Positions 7,804 through 17,013 of a stretch of DNA of 26,162 nt are shown piece after piece (position 1 is the stretch's first letter; the number at the start of each line of letters is the position of its first letter). The position numbers and the translations under genes are program-made. Source of the stretch: Clostridia bacterium (lineage in GTDB: Bacteria; Bacillota; Clostridia; UBA1381; UMGS1253); assembly GCA_017411585.1 (NCBI GenBank), contig JAFQPV010000080.1:1-26162 (forward strand), written 5' to 3'. The notes under the pieces are model-generated. The model saw only the letters and a program-made list of their open reading frames with translations. It was not told the DNA's origin and did not search any database.

Positions 7804-8012
7804 TTTATCCGGCTATTTCGAAACTTGTAGACAGAACAGGAACAAGATACTCGCTCGCAGTACTGACTGCGCGCCGTGCGCGTCAGCTTGGTATGCAGAA
7901 GGAAGGCTCTTTTTCCGGCAAGTATGACGAAGCAATCTTAGAAGCAATCGGTGAAATTGAATCCGGCAAGGTGAAGGCGGTTCCGAGCCTGAATGCAATG
8001 CTGAATGATTAA
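7800..8012 (+). CDS. rpoZ: DNA-directed RNA polymerase subunit omega
   Basis: Small subunit that helps fold and assemble the beta' subunit of RNA polymerase. The protein is 70 aa. The omega signature is seen in YPAISKLVDRTGTRYSLAVLTARRARQL, followed by an acidic AILEAIGEIESGKV helix. The ATG overlaps the gmk stop (ATGA). AGAGGTG about 8 nt upstream serves as ribosome binding site. Its position directly after gmk is the standard arrangement in most bacteria and supports the call despite the small size. Confidence 0.94.
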   Translation: MIYPAISKLVDRTGTRYSLAVLTARRARQLGMQKEGSFSGKYDEAILEAIGEIESGKVKAVPSLNAMLND

Positions 8013-8021
8013 GGTGATTGT

Positions 8022-9215
8022 ATGTTAAAAGGAAAATGTGTGGTTGTCGGTGTGTGCGGCGGTATTGCTGCATACAAGGTAGTGGAAGTGGTCAGCCGTT
8101 TAAAAAAGCTTGGCGCTGAGGTGCATGTAATTATGACCGAGAGCGCGCAGGAATTTGTCGGCGAGCTGACATTCCGCACGATGTCGCAAAATCCGGTTGC
8201 AACAGATATGTTCGGTACGCCGGCGCGCTGGGAAGTGGAGCACGTTTCCCTTGCGCAGAAGGCGGACCTGTTCTTAGTTGCGCCTGCAACGGCAAATACG
8301 CTTGCAAAAATGGCGTACGGCATTGCAGATAATATGCTTTTGACGACGTATTTGGCAACTCGTGCACCGGTGTTAATTGCGCCGGCAATGAATAAGAATA
8401 TGTATACCCACCCGGTAACGGTGGAGAATATGAAAAAGCTCTCGGATGGTGGCTGCAATTTTGTGCGTGCCGGTGAGGGCTTTTTGGCATGTGGTGACGT
8501 GGGCATCGGCCGTATGGCAGAGCCTGCCGAAATTGTGGATGCGGCGGTGAACTTAATCGCTTGCGAGAAGGATTTGGCGGGGAAGCGCGTGCTTGTAACC
8601 GCCGGCGCAACGCAGGAGGCGATTGACCCGGTGCGCTTTATTACCAACCACTCGTCCGGTAAAATGGGTGTTGCGATTGCACGTGCGGCGAAGCTGCGCG
8701 GTGCGGAGGTGGTATTGGTACACGGCAAAAGCAGCTTGCCGGCACCGTACGGCGTTGAAGCTGTATGTGTGGGCAGCGCGCAGGAAATGTGCGATGCGGT
8801 GCTTTCGCGCGCACCGAAGTGCGATATTATTGTGAAGGCGGCAGCTGTTGCAGACTATGCACCTGAAAGTGTCAGCACACAGACGATTAAGAAAAGTGAC
8901 GCGGATTTGTCGATCGCATTAAAGCGCAACCCGGATATCTTGGAAAGCCTCGGCAAAAACAAATTGGCAGGGCAGGTGCTTGTGGGTTTTTGTATGGAAA
9001 CGCAGGATTTGCTTGCCAATGCACAAAAGAAGCTGGAAAAGAAAAATTGTGATCTTATGGTTGCAAACAGCTTGACCGAGCCGGGTGCGGGATTTGGTTG
9101 CGATACAAATACTGTAACGATCTTAAAGAAAAACGGAGAAAAACTTACGCCGGAGAATATGAGCAAGGAAGCACTTGCGCATATTATTCTGTCGGAGGCT
9201 GTAAAGTGTAAATAA
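8022..9215 (+). CDS. coaBC: bifunctional phosphopantothenoylcysteine decarboxylase / phosphopantothenate-cysteine ligase
   Basis: Two-step enzyme of coenzyme A synthesis: CoaB joins cysteine to 4'-phosphopantothenate using CTP, and the FMN-dependent CoaC decarboxylates the product. The protein is 397 aa. The CoaC half (about 1-180) shows the active-site His74 (EHVS), the PAMN motif at 121-124 and the substrate-loop Cys157 (FLACGDVG). The CoaB half begins near 188 with VLVTAGATQEAIDPVRFI and the SSGKMG motif, then KAAAVADYAP, KRNPDILESLG and KKNCDLMVANS. It follows rpoZ by 9 nt with AAGGTGA as ribosome binding site. All key residues are present. Confidence 0.96.
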   Translation: MLKGKCVVVGVCGGIAAYKVVEVVSRLKKLGAEVHVIMTESAQEFVGELTFRTMSQNPVATDMFGTPARWEVEHVSLAQKADLFLVAPATANTLAKMAYGIADNMLLTTYLATRAPVLIAPAMNKNMYTHPVTVENMKKLSDGGCNFVRAGEGFLACGDVGIGRMAEPAEIVDAAVNLIACEKDLAGKRVLVTAGATQEAIDPVRFITNHSSGKMGVAIARAAKLRGAEVVLVHGKSSLPAPYGVEAVCVGSAQEMCDAVLSRAPKCDIIVKAAAVADYAPESVSTQTIKKSDADLSIALKRNPDILESLGKNKLAGQVLVGFCMETQDLLANAQKKLEKKNCDLMVANSLTEPGAGFGCDTNTVTILKKNGEKLTPENMSKEALAHIILSEAVKCK

Positions 9216-9231
9216 GCAGAGAGGTTGTAGC

Positions 9232-11673
9232 ATGGTAGCGGGAATTGTGGTTTCCAAAACGGCGAGGGAAGTCGATAAAATATTTGACTATAAAATCAGC
9301 GATGCGCTTGCAGGGCAGGTTTGCATCGGTGCGCATGTGCTGGTGCCATTTGGGAAAAACAATCTTTTAACCGAGGGCTTTGTGGTATATGTCAAAGAGG
9401 CGGCAGGCACAAAGCAGTTAAAGGAAATCCACGCTATGGCTTCGCCGAATCCGCTGTTTGATGAAAAGGGACTTGCACTTGCAGAGTACATCCGCGAAAG
9501 TACCTTGTGCACGTATATAGAGGCACTGCATCTTTTGATTCCGACCGGCGCAGGTGTGCGTCTGGAGACCTGGGTGCGTCTTGTAGGCGACGCGGATATA
9601 GCAGCATTGAAGGGCAAGCAACGCGAGGTTGCTGACCGCATTGCGGAAGAAGGCGACGAAATAGAGCTTGTGCGCCTGTTAACCTGCTTTGAAACAAATG
9701 TCCGTCCGGTTGTGACGGCGCTGGAGGAAAAAGGCATTGTAACGCTTGTGCAGGTGGAAGGCAGCACGATTAAAGAAAAAACTGTGCGCTTTGCACGGCT
9801 CTGTGTAGAGGCGGAAAACCTCTACGAAGTTGAAAATGAGCTGAAAAAACGCGCACCGGTACAGCACCGGATGCTGAATGTATTAAAATACAACGATGCT
9901 GTTGCAGTTTGCGATTTGGTTGCGATGACCGCGGCAAGCTACAACGCTGTCAATGCCTTGAAAAACAAAGGCTATATAGAATTTTTTGATAAGGTCATCC
10001 GCCGCACGGAGGCTGCTGCGGCGACAAAGGAAACGCCACCGGAGATGACAGAAGAGCAGCAAAGCGTGTATGACACAGTTTGTCAGACGTTGGATGCAAA
10101 AGAAACGAAGGAATTTTTGCTGCGCGGTGTAACTGGCAGCGGAAAAACAGAGGTGTATATGCGCCTCATTGAGCGCGTGATTGCGCGAGGGCAAGGTGCA
10201 ATTGTGCTTGTGCCGGAAATTGCGCTTACACCGCTCATGACCGGGCGGTTTACGCGCCGCTTCGGTGATGCGGTAGCCATTTTACACAGCGGCTTATCGC
10301 TCGGTGAGCGATACGATGAATGGAAGCGCATTCGCGAGGGCAAGGTGCAGGTGGTTGTCGGTGCGCGCAGCGCGATTTTTGCACCGCTTTCGAACATCGG
10401 CATCATCATTTTGGATGAAGAGCATGAAAATGCATATAAATCCGAAACCGCGCCGCGTTATCATGCGCGCGATATTGCGCGATTTCGTGCCGGTCAGCAT
10501 AATGCAGTTTGCATTTATGCTTCTGCAACACCGTTGGTGGAAAGCTACTACAAGGCGCTTAACGGACAGTATACGCTTTTGGAGATGCACAGCCGTTACA
10601 ATCAAAGCGCGATGCCGCATGTTTACATCGTTGATATGCGTGAAGAGCTGCAAAACGGCAACCGCAGTATGTTTTCTGAAATGCTGCGCCATGAGTTGGT
10701 TTATAATATAGAGCACGAAGAGCAGACGATTCTGTTTTTGAACCGCCGCGGCTTTTCGACCTTTGTATCCTGCCGTGAGTGTGGTTATGTTGCCACGTGT
10801 CCGCACTGCAATATTTCACTGACGTATCACAGATATACGGATCGATTAACCTGCCACTACTGCGGTTACACACATGAAAATTATACCAAATGCCCGGAAT
10901 GCGGCAGCAGCTACATCCGCTTTTTCGGCGCAGGTACGCAGAAGGTGGAGGAATCGCTTTTGCAGGAGTTTGAGGGCATCCGCGTGGTGCGTATGGATGT
11001 GGACACGACCTCGACCAAAGCGGCGCATCAAAAATTACTCGATCAATTTGAAAATGAGAAAGCGGATGTGCTTTTGGGTACGCAAATGGTATCAAAGGGC
11101 CTTGATTTTCATACAGTAACATTGGTTGGTGTGCTTGCGGCAGATACCGCATTGCATATCGACGATTACAGAAGCAGTGAACGCACATTTAACTTGATTA
11201 CGCAGGTGGCAGGCCGCGCCGGGCGTGGTGATGCACCGGGCCGTGCAATTGTGCAGACCTATTCGCCGGAGCACTATGCCATCGTGCATGCGAAAAATCA
11301 TGATTACAAGCATTTTTATGCAGATGAAATTGCTTTCCGCCGCGCAATGCGATATCCGCCGTTTTGCGAAATTGTCACTGTGCTTGTCAGCGGCACAAAT
11401 GAAAACCTTGTGCGCAGGCACATTCGGGATCTGGCAAAGCATTTGCATCAGCGTTGTGATGAAGGCGACTGCGGTGCGGTGCAGATTTTAGGACCGGTAC
11501 CCTCCGGCATTCCGAAAATCAAGGACAAATACCGCTATCGCATTGTTTTAAAATGCGAAAACGCCGAAAATATGAACGGCGTTCTGCGTGAACTGATTGA
11601 CCTACATTTGAAAGATGTAAATAAAAAGCTTTTAAGCTTAATTATAGATAAAAATCCCAGCTCACTAATGTAA
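9232..11673 (+). CDS. priA: replication restart helicase PriA
   Basis: 3'-to-5' helicase that recognises stalled forks and reloads the replicative helicase. The protein is 813 aa. An N-terminal fork-binding domain (1-110) and winged-helix region are followed by the helicase core with Walker A GVTGSGKT at about 299-306 and DEEH at 395-398. The zinc-binding insertion has eight cysteines in pairs (514/517, 523/526, 541/544, 554/557). Next come TQMVSKGLDF and the arginine-finger motif QVAGRAGRG. GAGAGG lies upstream of the ATG. A 69-bp gap with a hairpin separates it from def, the largest gap between genes inside this operon. Confidence 0.96.
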   Translation: MVAGIVVSKTAREVDKIFDYKISDALAGQVCIGAHVLVPFGKNNLLTEGFVVYVKEAAGTKQLKEIHAMASPNPLFDEKGLALAEYIRESTLCTYIEALHLLIPTGAGVRLETWVRLVGDADIAALKGKQREVADRIAEEGDEIELVRLLTCFETNVRPVVTALEEKGIVTLVQVEGSTIKEKTVRFARLCVEAENLYEVENELKKRAPVQHRMLNVLKYNDAVAVCDLVAMTAASYNAVNALKNKGYIEFFDKVIRRTEAAAATKETPPEMTEEQQSVYDTVCQTLDAKETKEFLLRGVTGSGKTEVYMRLIERVIARGQGAIVLVPEIALTPLMTGRFTRRFGDAVAILHSGLSLGERYDEWKRIREGKVQVVVGARSAIFAPLSNIGIIILDEEHENAYKSETAPRYHARDIARFRAGQHNAVCIYASATPLVESYYKALNGQYTLLEMHSRYNQSAMPHVYIVDMREELQNGNRSMFSEMLRHELVYNIEHEEQTILFLNRRGFSTFVSCRECGYVATCPHCNISLTYHRYTDRLTCHYCGYTHENYTKCPECGSSYIRFFGAGTQKVEESLLQEFEGIRVVRMDVDTTSTKAAHQKLLDQFENEKADVLLGTQMVSKGLDFHTVTLVGVLAADTALHIDDYRSSERTFNLITQVAGRAGRGDAPGRAIVQTYSPEHYAIVHAKNHDYKHFYADEIAFRRAMRYPPFCEIVTVLVSGTNENLVRRHIRDLAKHLHQRCDEGDCGAVQILGPVPSGIPKIKDKYRYRIVLKCENAENMNGVLRELIDLHLKDVNKKLLSLIIDKNPSSLM

Positions 11674-11680
11674 AAAGGGT

Positions 11681-11709
11681 AAATTTGGCGAATTGGTTCG
11701 TCAAAATTT
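11681..11709. promoter_or_regulatory. hairpin/operator-like inverted repeat between priA and def
   Basis: Arms 11681-11692 and 11697-11709 pair over 12 positions with one bulged A and one G-U pair, around the loop TTGG. It begins 7 nt after the priA stop. No T-run follows on the plus strand, so it is not a normal intrinsic terminator. It may be an RNA stability or processing element, or a protein-binding palindrome. Confidence 0.5.
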
Positions 11710-11742
11710 AAGGATTGAGCTTGATATGAGGAGAGAAGAAAA

Positions 11743-12201
11743 ATGGCAATTCGATTGATTAGAAAAGAGCCGGACGAGGTTTTGCGTAAAACCAGCCGTG
11801 AGGTTACGGCGTTTGATGACCGTCTGGCACAGCTTTTAGACGATATGTATGACACAATGTACGATGCAGGCGGCGTTGGTCTTGCAGCGGTGCAGGTGGG
11901 CATTTTAAAGCGCGCTGTTGTTGTAGATACGCGCGAAGAGGGCGAACGTTACGAGCTTGTTAATCCGAAGCTTGTCTACAAAAAAGGTGAGCGCGAGGTT
12001 ACAGAAGGGTGCTTGAGTGTGCCGGGGGTAAGCGGTTATGTAAAGCGCCCGGAAAAAGTAATTGTACGTGCGCAGGACAGAACGGGCGAAACCTTTGAGG
12101 TGGAGGCAACCGGTCTTTTGGCGCAGGCATTCTGCCACGAGATTGAGCATTTAGACGGCGGCCTGTTTATCGACAAGGTAACAGAGTATATTGACGACTG
12201 A
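11743..12201 (+). CDS. def: peptide deformylase
   Basis: Metallo-enzyme that removes the formyl group from the initiator Met of new proteins. The protein is 152 aa, normal size. The three conserved motifs are GGVGLAAVQ (43-51), EGCLS (88-92, metal ligand Cys90) and the metal-binding HEIEH (132-136) in CHEIEHLDG. The usual Asp inside the last motif (HExDH) is Glu135, a conservative change outside the metal ligands. GGAGAG precedes the ATG. It is paired with fmt, 17 nt downstream, which adds the formyl group that Def later removes. Confidence 0.96.
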   Translation: MAIRLIRKEPDEVLRKTSREVTAFDDRLAQLLDDMYDTMYDAGGVGLAAVQVGILKRAVVVDTREEGERYELVNPKLVYKKGEREVTEGCLSVPGVSGYVKRPEKVIVRAQDRTGETFEVEATGLLAQAFCHEIEHLDGGLFIDKVTEYIDD

Positions 12202-12218
12202 GAAAGGAAGCGGCGCAG

Positions 12219-13154
12219 TTGAAGATTCTTTTCATGGGAACAAGTGATTATGCGGTGGTTTGCCTCGAGGCACTTGCAAAAAGTGCACATGAGGTTGTTT
12301 CGGTGGTAAGTCAGCCGGATAAGCCGAAAAACAGAGGACATAAGCTTGCGCCGACACCGGTGCATGCGGCAGCGGATGCACTCGGACTTTTGGTGCATCA
12401 GCCGACTACGCTGAAGGATGAAGCATTTTTACCGGTGCTTGAAGCAGAACAGCCGGATTTGATTGTGGTTGTCGCTTATGGCAGAATTCTGCCGGCATAC
12501 ATTTTGGAATTCCCGAAATATGGCTGTATTAACGTGCACGGCTCGCTTTTGCCGAAATACCGCGGTGCGGCACCGATTCAGCGAGCAGTGCTGAATGGTG
12601 AAAAAATGACGGGCGTGACTACGATGTATATGGATGTCGGTCTGGACACAGGTGATATGATACTGAAAAAAGAAACGGCGATTGGCGAGGATGAAACCTC
12701 GGAAGAATTGTTTGAACGTTTGGCTGTATTGGGTGCAGAAACACTTTTAGAAACAGTAGATTTGATTGAGAAGGGCGTTGCACCACGCGAAAAGCAGGAT
12801 GATACACAGAGCACATACGCTGCAATGATTGATAAGGCGCAGGCGGAAATTGACTGGACGTGTTCTGCGGCGGAAATCAAAAATCTTGTGCGTGGTATGA
12901 ATTCGTGGCCGCTGGCTTACACATACTATAAGGGCAGTCGTATGAAAATCGGCAGCGTCAGCGTGCTTGATGGTGATTTTGCCGGCAAGCCGGGGCAGGT
13001 ATTATATGCCAATCGTACGGACGGTTTGTGTATTTGCTGCGGTAGCGGTGCCGTTTTGGCAAAGACTGTGCAGTTTGAAGGCAAGAAGATGATGGATGCA
13101 AAGAGCTATCTTTTAGGCAATTCCATCGAAGAAAACGTAATTTTAGGAGAGTGA
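12219..13154 (+). CDS. fmt: methionyl-tRNA formyltransferase
   Basis: Transfers a formyl group from 10-formyl-tetrahydrofolate to Met-tRNA-fMet, enabling initiation. The protein is 311 aa. The catalytic triad typical of the family is present: Asn105 and His107 in NVHGSLLPKYRGAAPIQ, and Asp143 in MDVGLDTGDM. A C-terminal tRNA-binding domain follows (from about 205). The start is TTG at 12219: it gives the family N-terminus (M)KILFMGTSD and has AGAAAGGAAG 8 nt upstream, whereas the next ATG would remove the first beta-strand. The 3' end runs into the leader of the protease gene. Confidence 0.95.
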   Translation: MKILFMGTSDYAVVCLEALAKSAHEVVSVVSQPDKPKNRGHKLAPTPVHAAADALGLLVHQPTTLKDEAFLPVLEAEQPDLIVVVAYGRILPAYILEFPKYGCINVHGSLLPKYRGAAPIQRAVLNGEKMTGVTTMYMDVGLDTGDMILKKETAIGEDETSEELFERLAVLGAETLLETVDLIEKGVAPREKQDDTQSTYAAMIDKAQAEIDWTCSAAEIKNLVRGMNSWPLAYTYYKGSRMKIGSVSVLDGDFAGKPGQVLYANRTDGLCICCGSGAVLAKTVQFEGKKMMDAKSYLLGNSIEENVILGE

Positions 13155-13159
13155 ATGTG

Positions 13160-13846
13160 ATGTTTAGCGGGTATTACAGTTCGTATATCTACGTTTTGAT
13201 TCCGCTCGTTATTTCGATTTGGGCGAGCTCGAAGGTAAATTCTACCTTCAATCGCTATTCCAAGGTGTTTTCAGCGCGCAATTTAACGGCGGCGCAGGTG
13301 ACACGTATGATTTTGGACAATGCCGGTTTAAGACATATCGGCATTGAACGTGTAAACGGCAATCTGACAGATCACTATGATCCGAAGGGCAATGTGATTC
13401 GCTTATCGGACACGGTGTACGATTCTACCTCGGTTGCAGCGATTGGCGTTGCGGCGCACGAGGCGGGACATGCACAACAGTACAGAGACGGCTATTTGCC
13501 GATCAAGATTCGTACGCTGCTGGTACCGATTGCGAACTTAGGCTCACAAATGGCGATGCCGTTGCTTATCTTGGGCTTGGTTTTAAGCTTTGCGGGTTTG
13601 GTGGACTTTGCGATTTGGCTTTATGTTGCTGTAGTGGCATTTTCACTTGTCACCCTTCCGGTGGAGTTTAATGCATCCTCACGCGCGATTAAAACGCTTG
13701 AAGCGTACGATATTTTATCCGACGAGGAAAACAAGTCTGCAAAGAAGGTGCTCTCTGCGGCGGCGATGACTTATGTGGCATCTACGCTTGCGGCGATTGG
13801 TACGCTTTTGCGCCTGCTTGCAATTTCCGGCAGGAGACGTGACTGA
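13160..13846 (+). CDS. membrane-associated zinc metallopeptidase, YugP family
   Basis: Putative membrane protease of the Zn_peptidase_2 (YugP) family, 228 aa. Residues about 8-22 form a first hydrophobic segment. The zinc-protease motif HEAGH is at 100-104, with Glu169 in PVEFNASSRA as the likely third ligand. Two or three further hydrophobic stretches are at about 118-165 and 203-222. ATG 13160 is chosen because AGGAGA (13145-13150) is 9 nt away; a GTG at 13151 would touch the ribosome binding site and overlap the fmt stop. It overlaps rsmB at TGATG. B. subtilis lacks this gene at this site; an insertion between fmt and rsmB is known in Clostridia. The substrate is unknown. Confidence 0.85.
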   Translation: MFSGYYSSYIYVLIPLVISIWASSKVNSTFNRYSKVFSARNLTAAQVTRMILDNAGLRHIGIERVNGNLTDHYDPKGNVIRLSDTVYDSTSVAAIGVAAHEAGHAQQYRDGYLPIKIRTLLVPIANLGSQMAMPLLILGLVLSFAGLVDFAIWLYVAVVAFSLVTLPVEFNASSRAIKTLEAYDILSDEENKSAKKVLSAAAMTYVASTLAAIGTLLRLLAISGRRRD

Positions 13847-15186
13847 TGGAACAGCGAAAATTATCGGATGCACGCTATGGTGCGTATAAAATTTTATATG
13901 CCGTATATGCAGAGAATGCGTATATCAATCTTGCGCTATCTGAGGTACTGTCCAAATTGCAGATGCGTGCGCAGGACAAGACACTTGCATCGGCAATTGC
14001 ATACGGCTGTGTAAAATATCAAATCTATTTAGATTATATTATTGAAAAGTTTTCCAGTATAAAGCTTAAAAAGCTTTCCGTCAATGTTTTGGTGCTGCTT
14101 CGAATGGGCGTGTTTCAAATTATGAAGCTTGACCGTGTGCCGGACAGCGCCGCGGTGGATGAGTGTGTCCGCCTGGCGGGCAAGCTTGCGTATAAATCCA
14201 AAGGGTTTGTCAATGGCGTACTGCGCAGTGTGGTACGCGAAAAGGAAAAGATTTGTTTGCCGGAAGCGGCAGATGCACGTTTGAGCGTGCAGTATTCTTT
14301 TCCGCTTTCCTTGGTGCAGCATTGGATTGCTATTTATGGAGAAAAGCGTGCAGAGACATTGATGGAGGCACTGTGTACAGCGCCACAGATGCATGTGCGT
14401 GTAAATACGCTGAAAGCATCTGTTGAGACTGTGCGTACATCGCTTGAAGAAGCCGGGGCTATAGTTGAAAACGGCAAATTTGATGACGCGCTTGTTTTAA
14501 GTGGTGCAGAGCTTACGGCGCTGGATGCCTATAAAAACGGTTGGATTACGGCACAGGGTGCCGGTTCAATGACGGCGGTGCGTGCTTTGGATGCAAAGCG
14601 CGGTATGACGGTGCTGGATATGTGTGCGGCGCCGGGCGGCAAGAGCGTATATATTGCACAGCGCGCAGAAAATCAATGCAAATTGCAAGCGTTTGATGTG
14701 CACGAACATAAATTAGAGCTGATTGACCAGACCGCGGCGCGTATGGGGATGATGTGTATTACTTCCAAATGTGCAGATGCATCCGTGCCGATGGAAATAC
14801 TCTGCGACAGCGCAGACCGCGTGTTGGTGGATGCGCCTTGCTCCGGTCTTGGCATTATCGGCAAAAAGCCGGATATTAAGTATGCGTGGAGCGCTGAAAA
14901 AGAAGACGCGCTTGCGCAGCTGCAGTTGAAAATTTTAAATACCTGCAAGGCGTATGTGAAACGTGGCGGTATTTTGGTATACAGCACCTGTACAATTGGT
15001 GAAAAAGAAAATTTGGGCGTTGTACGCGCCTTTTTAAAGGAAAATCCTGACTTCGTGCTTTGCGATATGGCAGATGCACTGCCAAGTGGCGTGACGAAAG
15101 ACAGCGCACGGGAAGGCTATGCTGAATTTTTTCCGGACACAGATGGCATAGATGGATTTTTTGTTTGCAAAATGATGAGGAATTGA
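13846..15186 (+). CDS. rsmB: 16S rRNA (cytosine-967-C5)-methyltransferase RsmB
   Basis: SAM-dependent methyltransferase that makes m5C967 in 16S rRNA. The protein is 446 aa. An N-terminal NusB-like RNA-binding domain (about 5-130) is followed by the Rossmann-fold catalytic domain. The SAM motif VLDMCAAPGGKS is at about 257-267. The two catalytic cysteines are Cys332 in VDAPCSGLG and Cys382 in YSTCTIGEKEN. The ATG overlaps the preceding stop (TGATG), with AGGAGA 8 nt upstream. rlmN starts 1 nt after its stop. Gene order and both Cys motifs make the RsmB (Sun/Fmu) assignment firm. Confidence 0.95.
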   Translation: MEQRKLSDARYGAYKILYAVYAENAYINLALSEVLSKLQMRAQDKTLASAIAYGCVKYQIYLDYIIEKFSSIKLKKLSVNVLVLLRMGVFQIMKLDRVPDSAAVDECVRLAGKLAYKSKGFVNGVLRSVVREKEKICLPEAADARLSVQYSFPLSLVQHWIAIYGEKRAETLMEALCTAPQMHVRVNTLKASVETVRTSLEEAGAIVENGKFDDALVLSGAELTALDAYKNGWITAQGAGSMTAVRALDAKRGMTVLDMCAAPGGKSVYIAQRAENQCKLQAFDVHEHKLELIDQTAARMGMMCITSKCADASVPMEILCDSADRVLVDAPCSGLGIIGKKPDIKYAWSAEKEDALAQLQLKILNTCKAYVKRGGILVYSTCTIGEKENLGVVRAFLKENPDFVLCDMADALPSGVTKDSAREGYAEFFPDTDGIDGFFVCKMMRN

Positions 15187-15187
15187 T

Positions 15188-16222
15188 ATGGAAAAGGTCG
15201 ATTTAAGAAGTCTTACATATACACAGTTGGAAGAATTGGTCATACGTGCGGGCGAGAAGAAGTTTCGTGCCTCGCAGGTGTTTTCCTGGCTACACGAAAA
15301 GGGCGTTTCTTCTATTGAGGAAATGACAAACCTATCCAAGGCTTTTCGGGAGACACTTTCACAGCTTGCCACAATTGCGCGCGTAGACATTATGGAAAAG
15401 TATGTTTCCAAAAAGGACGGCACAGTGAAATATCTGATGCGTCTTACAGACGGCGAATGTATCGAAACGGTTGTGATGCAGTACCATCATGGGTTGACGA
15501 TTTGTATTTCTTCGCAGGTAGGCTGCCGTATGGGTTGCCGTTTTTGCGCATCTACACTCGGCGGCAAAAAGCGCGATTTGCTTGCGGGGGAAATGCTCGG
15601 TCAAATTCTCAGCGCACAGGCAGATATCGGTAAGCGCATCTCCAACATTGTGATGATGGGGATCGGTGAGCCACTCGATAATTTTGACAATGTGCGCACT
15701 TTTTTGGAATTGGTAAACGATGAACGCGGCTTAAATATCGGTTATCGCCACATTTCGCTCTCGACTTGCGGTTTGGTGCACGGAATTGCGAAGCTGGCGG
15801 AGATGAATATACCGATTACGCTTTCGATTTCACTGCATGCACCGAATGATGCGATTCGAACGGGCATGATGCCGGTCAACAAGGCACACAATATTGAAAC
15901 GCTTTTAAAGGCGTGCCGCGATTATCAGCGCGTAACCGGCAGACGTATTTCATTTGAATATGCAATGTGTGACGGCGTAAATGACAGTGCAGAAAATGCA
16001 TTAGAGCTTGCAAAGCGGCTTTCGGGTATGCTTTGCCATGTGAACTTAATCCCGGTCAATAATGTTAAGGAACGTAATTACAGAAAGAGCAAGAAAGAAA
16101 CGATTGAAAAGTTTATTGAGATATTAGCGAAAAACGGCATCACGGCAACCGTGCGCCGTGAGCTTGGCAGTGACATCAGTGCTTCCTGCGGACAGCTGAG
16201 ACAGAAAACGCTGGAGGCGTGA
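15188..16222 (+). CDS. rlmN: dual-specificity 23S rRNA/tRNA adenine-C2 methyltransferase RlmN
   Basis: Radical-SAM methyltransferase that makes m2A2503 in 23S rRNA and m2A37 in some tRNAs. The protein is 344 aa. The 4Fe-4S cluster motif is Cys113-x3-Cys117-x2-Cys120 (CRMGCRFCAS). The GEPLDN motif binds SAM. The C-terminal Cys334 in SDISASCGQLR is the one transiently methylated in catalysis. The N-terminal part carries the accessory RNA-binding domain (YTQLEELV, KFRASQVFSWLH). A Cfr resistance enzyme is the main alternative, but the context and N-terminus fit RlmN. GAGGA lies about 8 nt before the ATG. Confidence 0.96.
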   Translation: MEKVDLRSLTYTQLEELVIRAGEKKFRASQVFSWLHEKGVSSIEEMTNLSKAFRETLSQLATIARVDIMEKYVSKKDGTVKYLMRLTDGECIETVVMQYHHGLTICISSQVGCRMGCRFCASTLGGKKRDLLAGEMLGQILSAQADIGKRISNIVMMGIGEPLDNFDNVRTFLELVNDERGLNIGYRHISLSTCGLVHGIAKLAEMNIPITLSISLHAPNDAIRTGMMPVNKAHNIETLLKACRDYQRVTGRRISFEYAMCDGVNDSAENALELAKRLSGMLCHVNLIPVNNVKERNYRKSKKETIEKFIEILAKNGITATVRRELGSDISASCGQLRQKTLEA

Positions 16223-16254
16223 GGATTTGGATTGTAATTAAGAGGTGAGTGCAA

Positions 16255-17007
16255 ATGGAATTTGTGTCCAGAACCGATGTGGGGAAAATCAGAGAAGAGA
16301 ATCAGGACAGTGCCTGTGCTTTTGTGCATAACGGATTTTTAATCGGTATTGTTGCAGATGGTATGGGCGGTCATAACGGCGGTGCACAGGCAAGCAAAAT
16401 GGCGGTAGACTGTGTGAAGGCGTATCTTTTGGAACAGCTTTGTATCGATGATGATGCGGATGCGGTTATAAAGTATTTGCATGGGGCATATGCGCAGGCG
16501 ACAGAAATGATTTTTGCGCGCGCGCAAAAAGAGACGGAGCTGCGCGGTATGGGCACAACACTTACGGTTGCACTTTTACGTGACGGCAAGGCGATTGTAT
16601 CCAATATTGGCGACAGTCGTGCCTATTTGTTTGACGGAGAGCTTAAGCAGCTTACGGTGGACCAAACGTGGGTGCAGCATTTGATTGACAGTGGAGAGAT
16701 TACACGCGAACAAGCCAAAACACATCCGCACAGACATGTGATTTTAAAGGCAGTTGGTACAGAGGCAGAAGTTGTTCCCGAGATTTATACAGCAGATGTG
16801 ACGGGGAAAACTATACTGCTTTGCTCGGACGGTTTGTCCGGCGAGGTGGAGGATGTACAGCTTAAGGAAATCTTGGGTATGCAAAAGGATTTGGCACAGA
16901 CAGCAGATATTATGATTTCTTGTGCAAATGCAGTTGGCGGCGAGGACAATATCACCGTAGTTCTGCTTTGTGAAAAAAGTAAGCGGAACTATACAGTGAA
17001 AGGGTGA
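16255..17007 (+). CDS. prpC: PP2C-family Ser/Thr phosphatase (PrpC/Stp)
   Basis: Mn/Mg-dependent protein phosphatase that reverses phosphorylation by the neighbouring PrkC kinase. The protein is 250 aa. PP2C motifs are present in order: VGKIREENQDS (metal Asp18), VADGMGGHNGG (Asp35), GMGTTLTVALL, SNIGDSRAYLF, LLCSDGLSGEV and GGEDNITVVLL. ATG at 16255 is preferred over the in-frame GTG at 16249 because AGAGGTGA (16241-16248) is 6 nt from the ATG but touches the GTG. It precedes prkC by 6 nt, the standard phosphatase-kinase pair of Gram-positive bacteria. Confidence 0.95.
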   Translation: MEFVSRTDVGKIREENQDSACAFVHNGFLIGIVADGMGGHNGGAQASKMAVDCVKAYLLEQLCIDDDADAVIKYLHGAYAQATEMIFARAQKETELRGMGTTLTVALLRDGKAIVSNIGDSRAYLFDGELKQLTVDQTWVQHLIDSGEITREQAKTHPHRHVILKAVGTEAEVVPEIYTADVTGKTILLCSDGLSGEVEDVQLKEILGMQKDLAQTADIMISCANAVGGEDNITVVLLCEKSKRNYTVKG

Positions 17008-17013
17008 AAAAGC

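Noticed and set aside
11685..11721. A promoter for def in the priA-def gap using TTGGCG or TTGGTT
   Set aside because: No -10-like hexamer at correct spacing. The gap is better explained by the inverted repeat alone.
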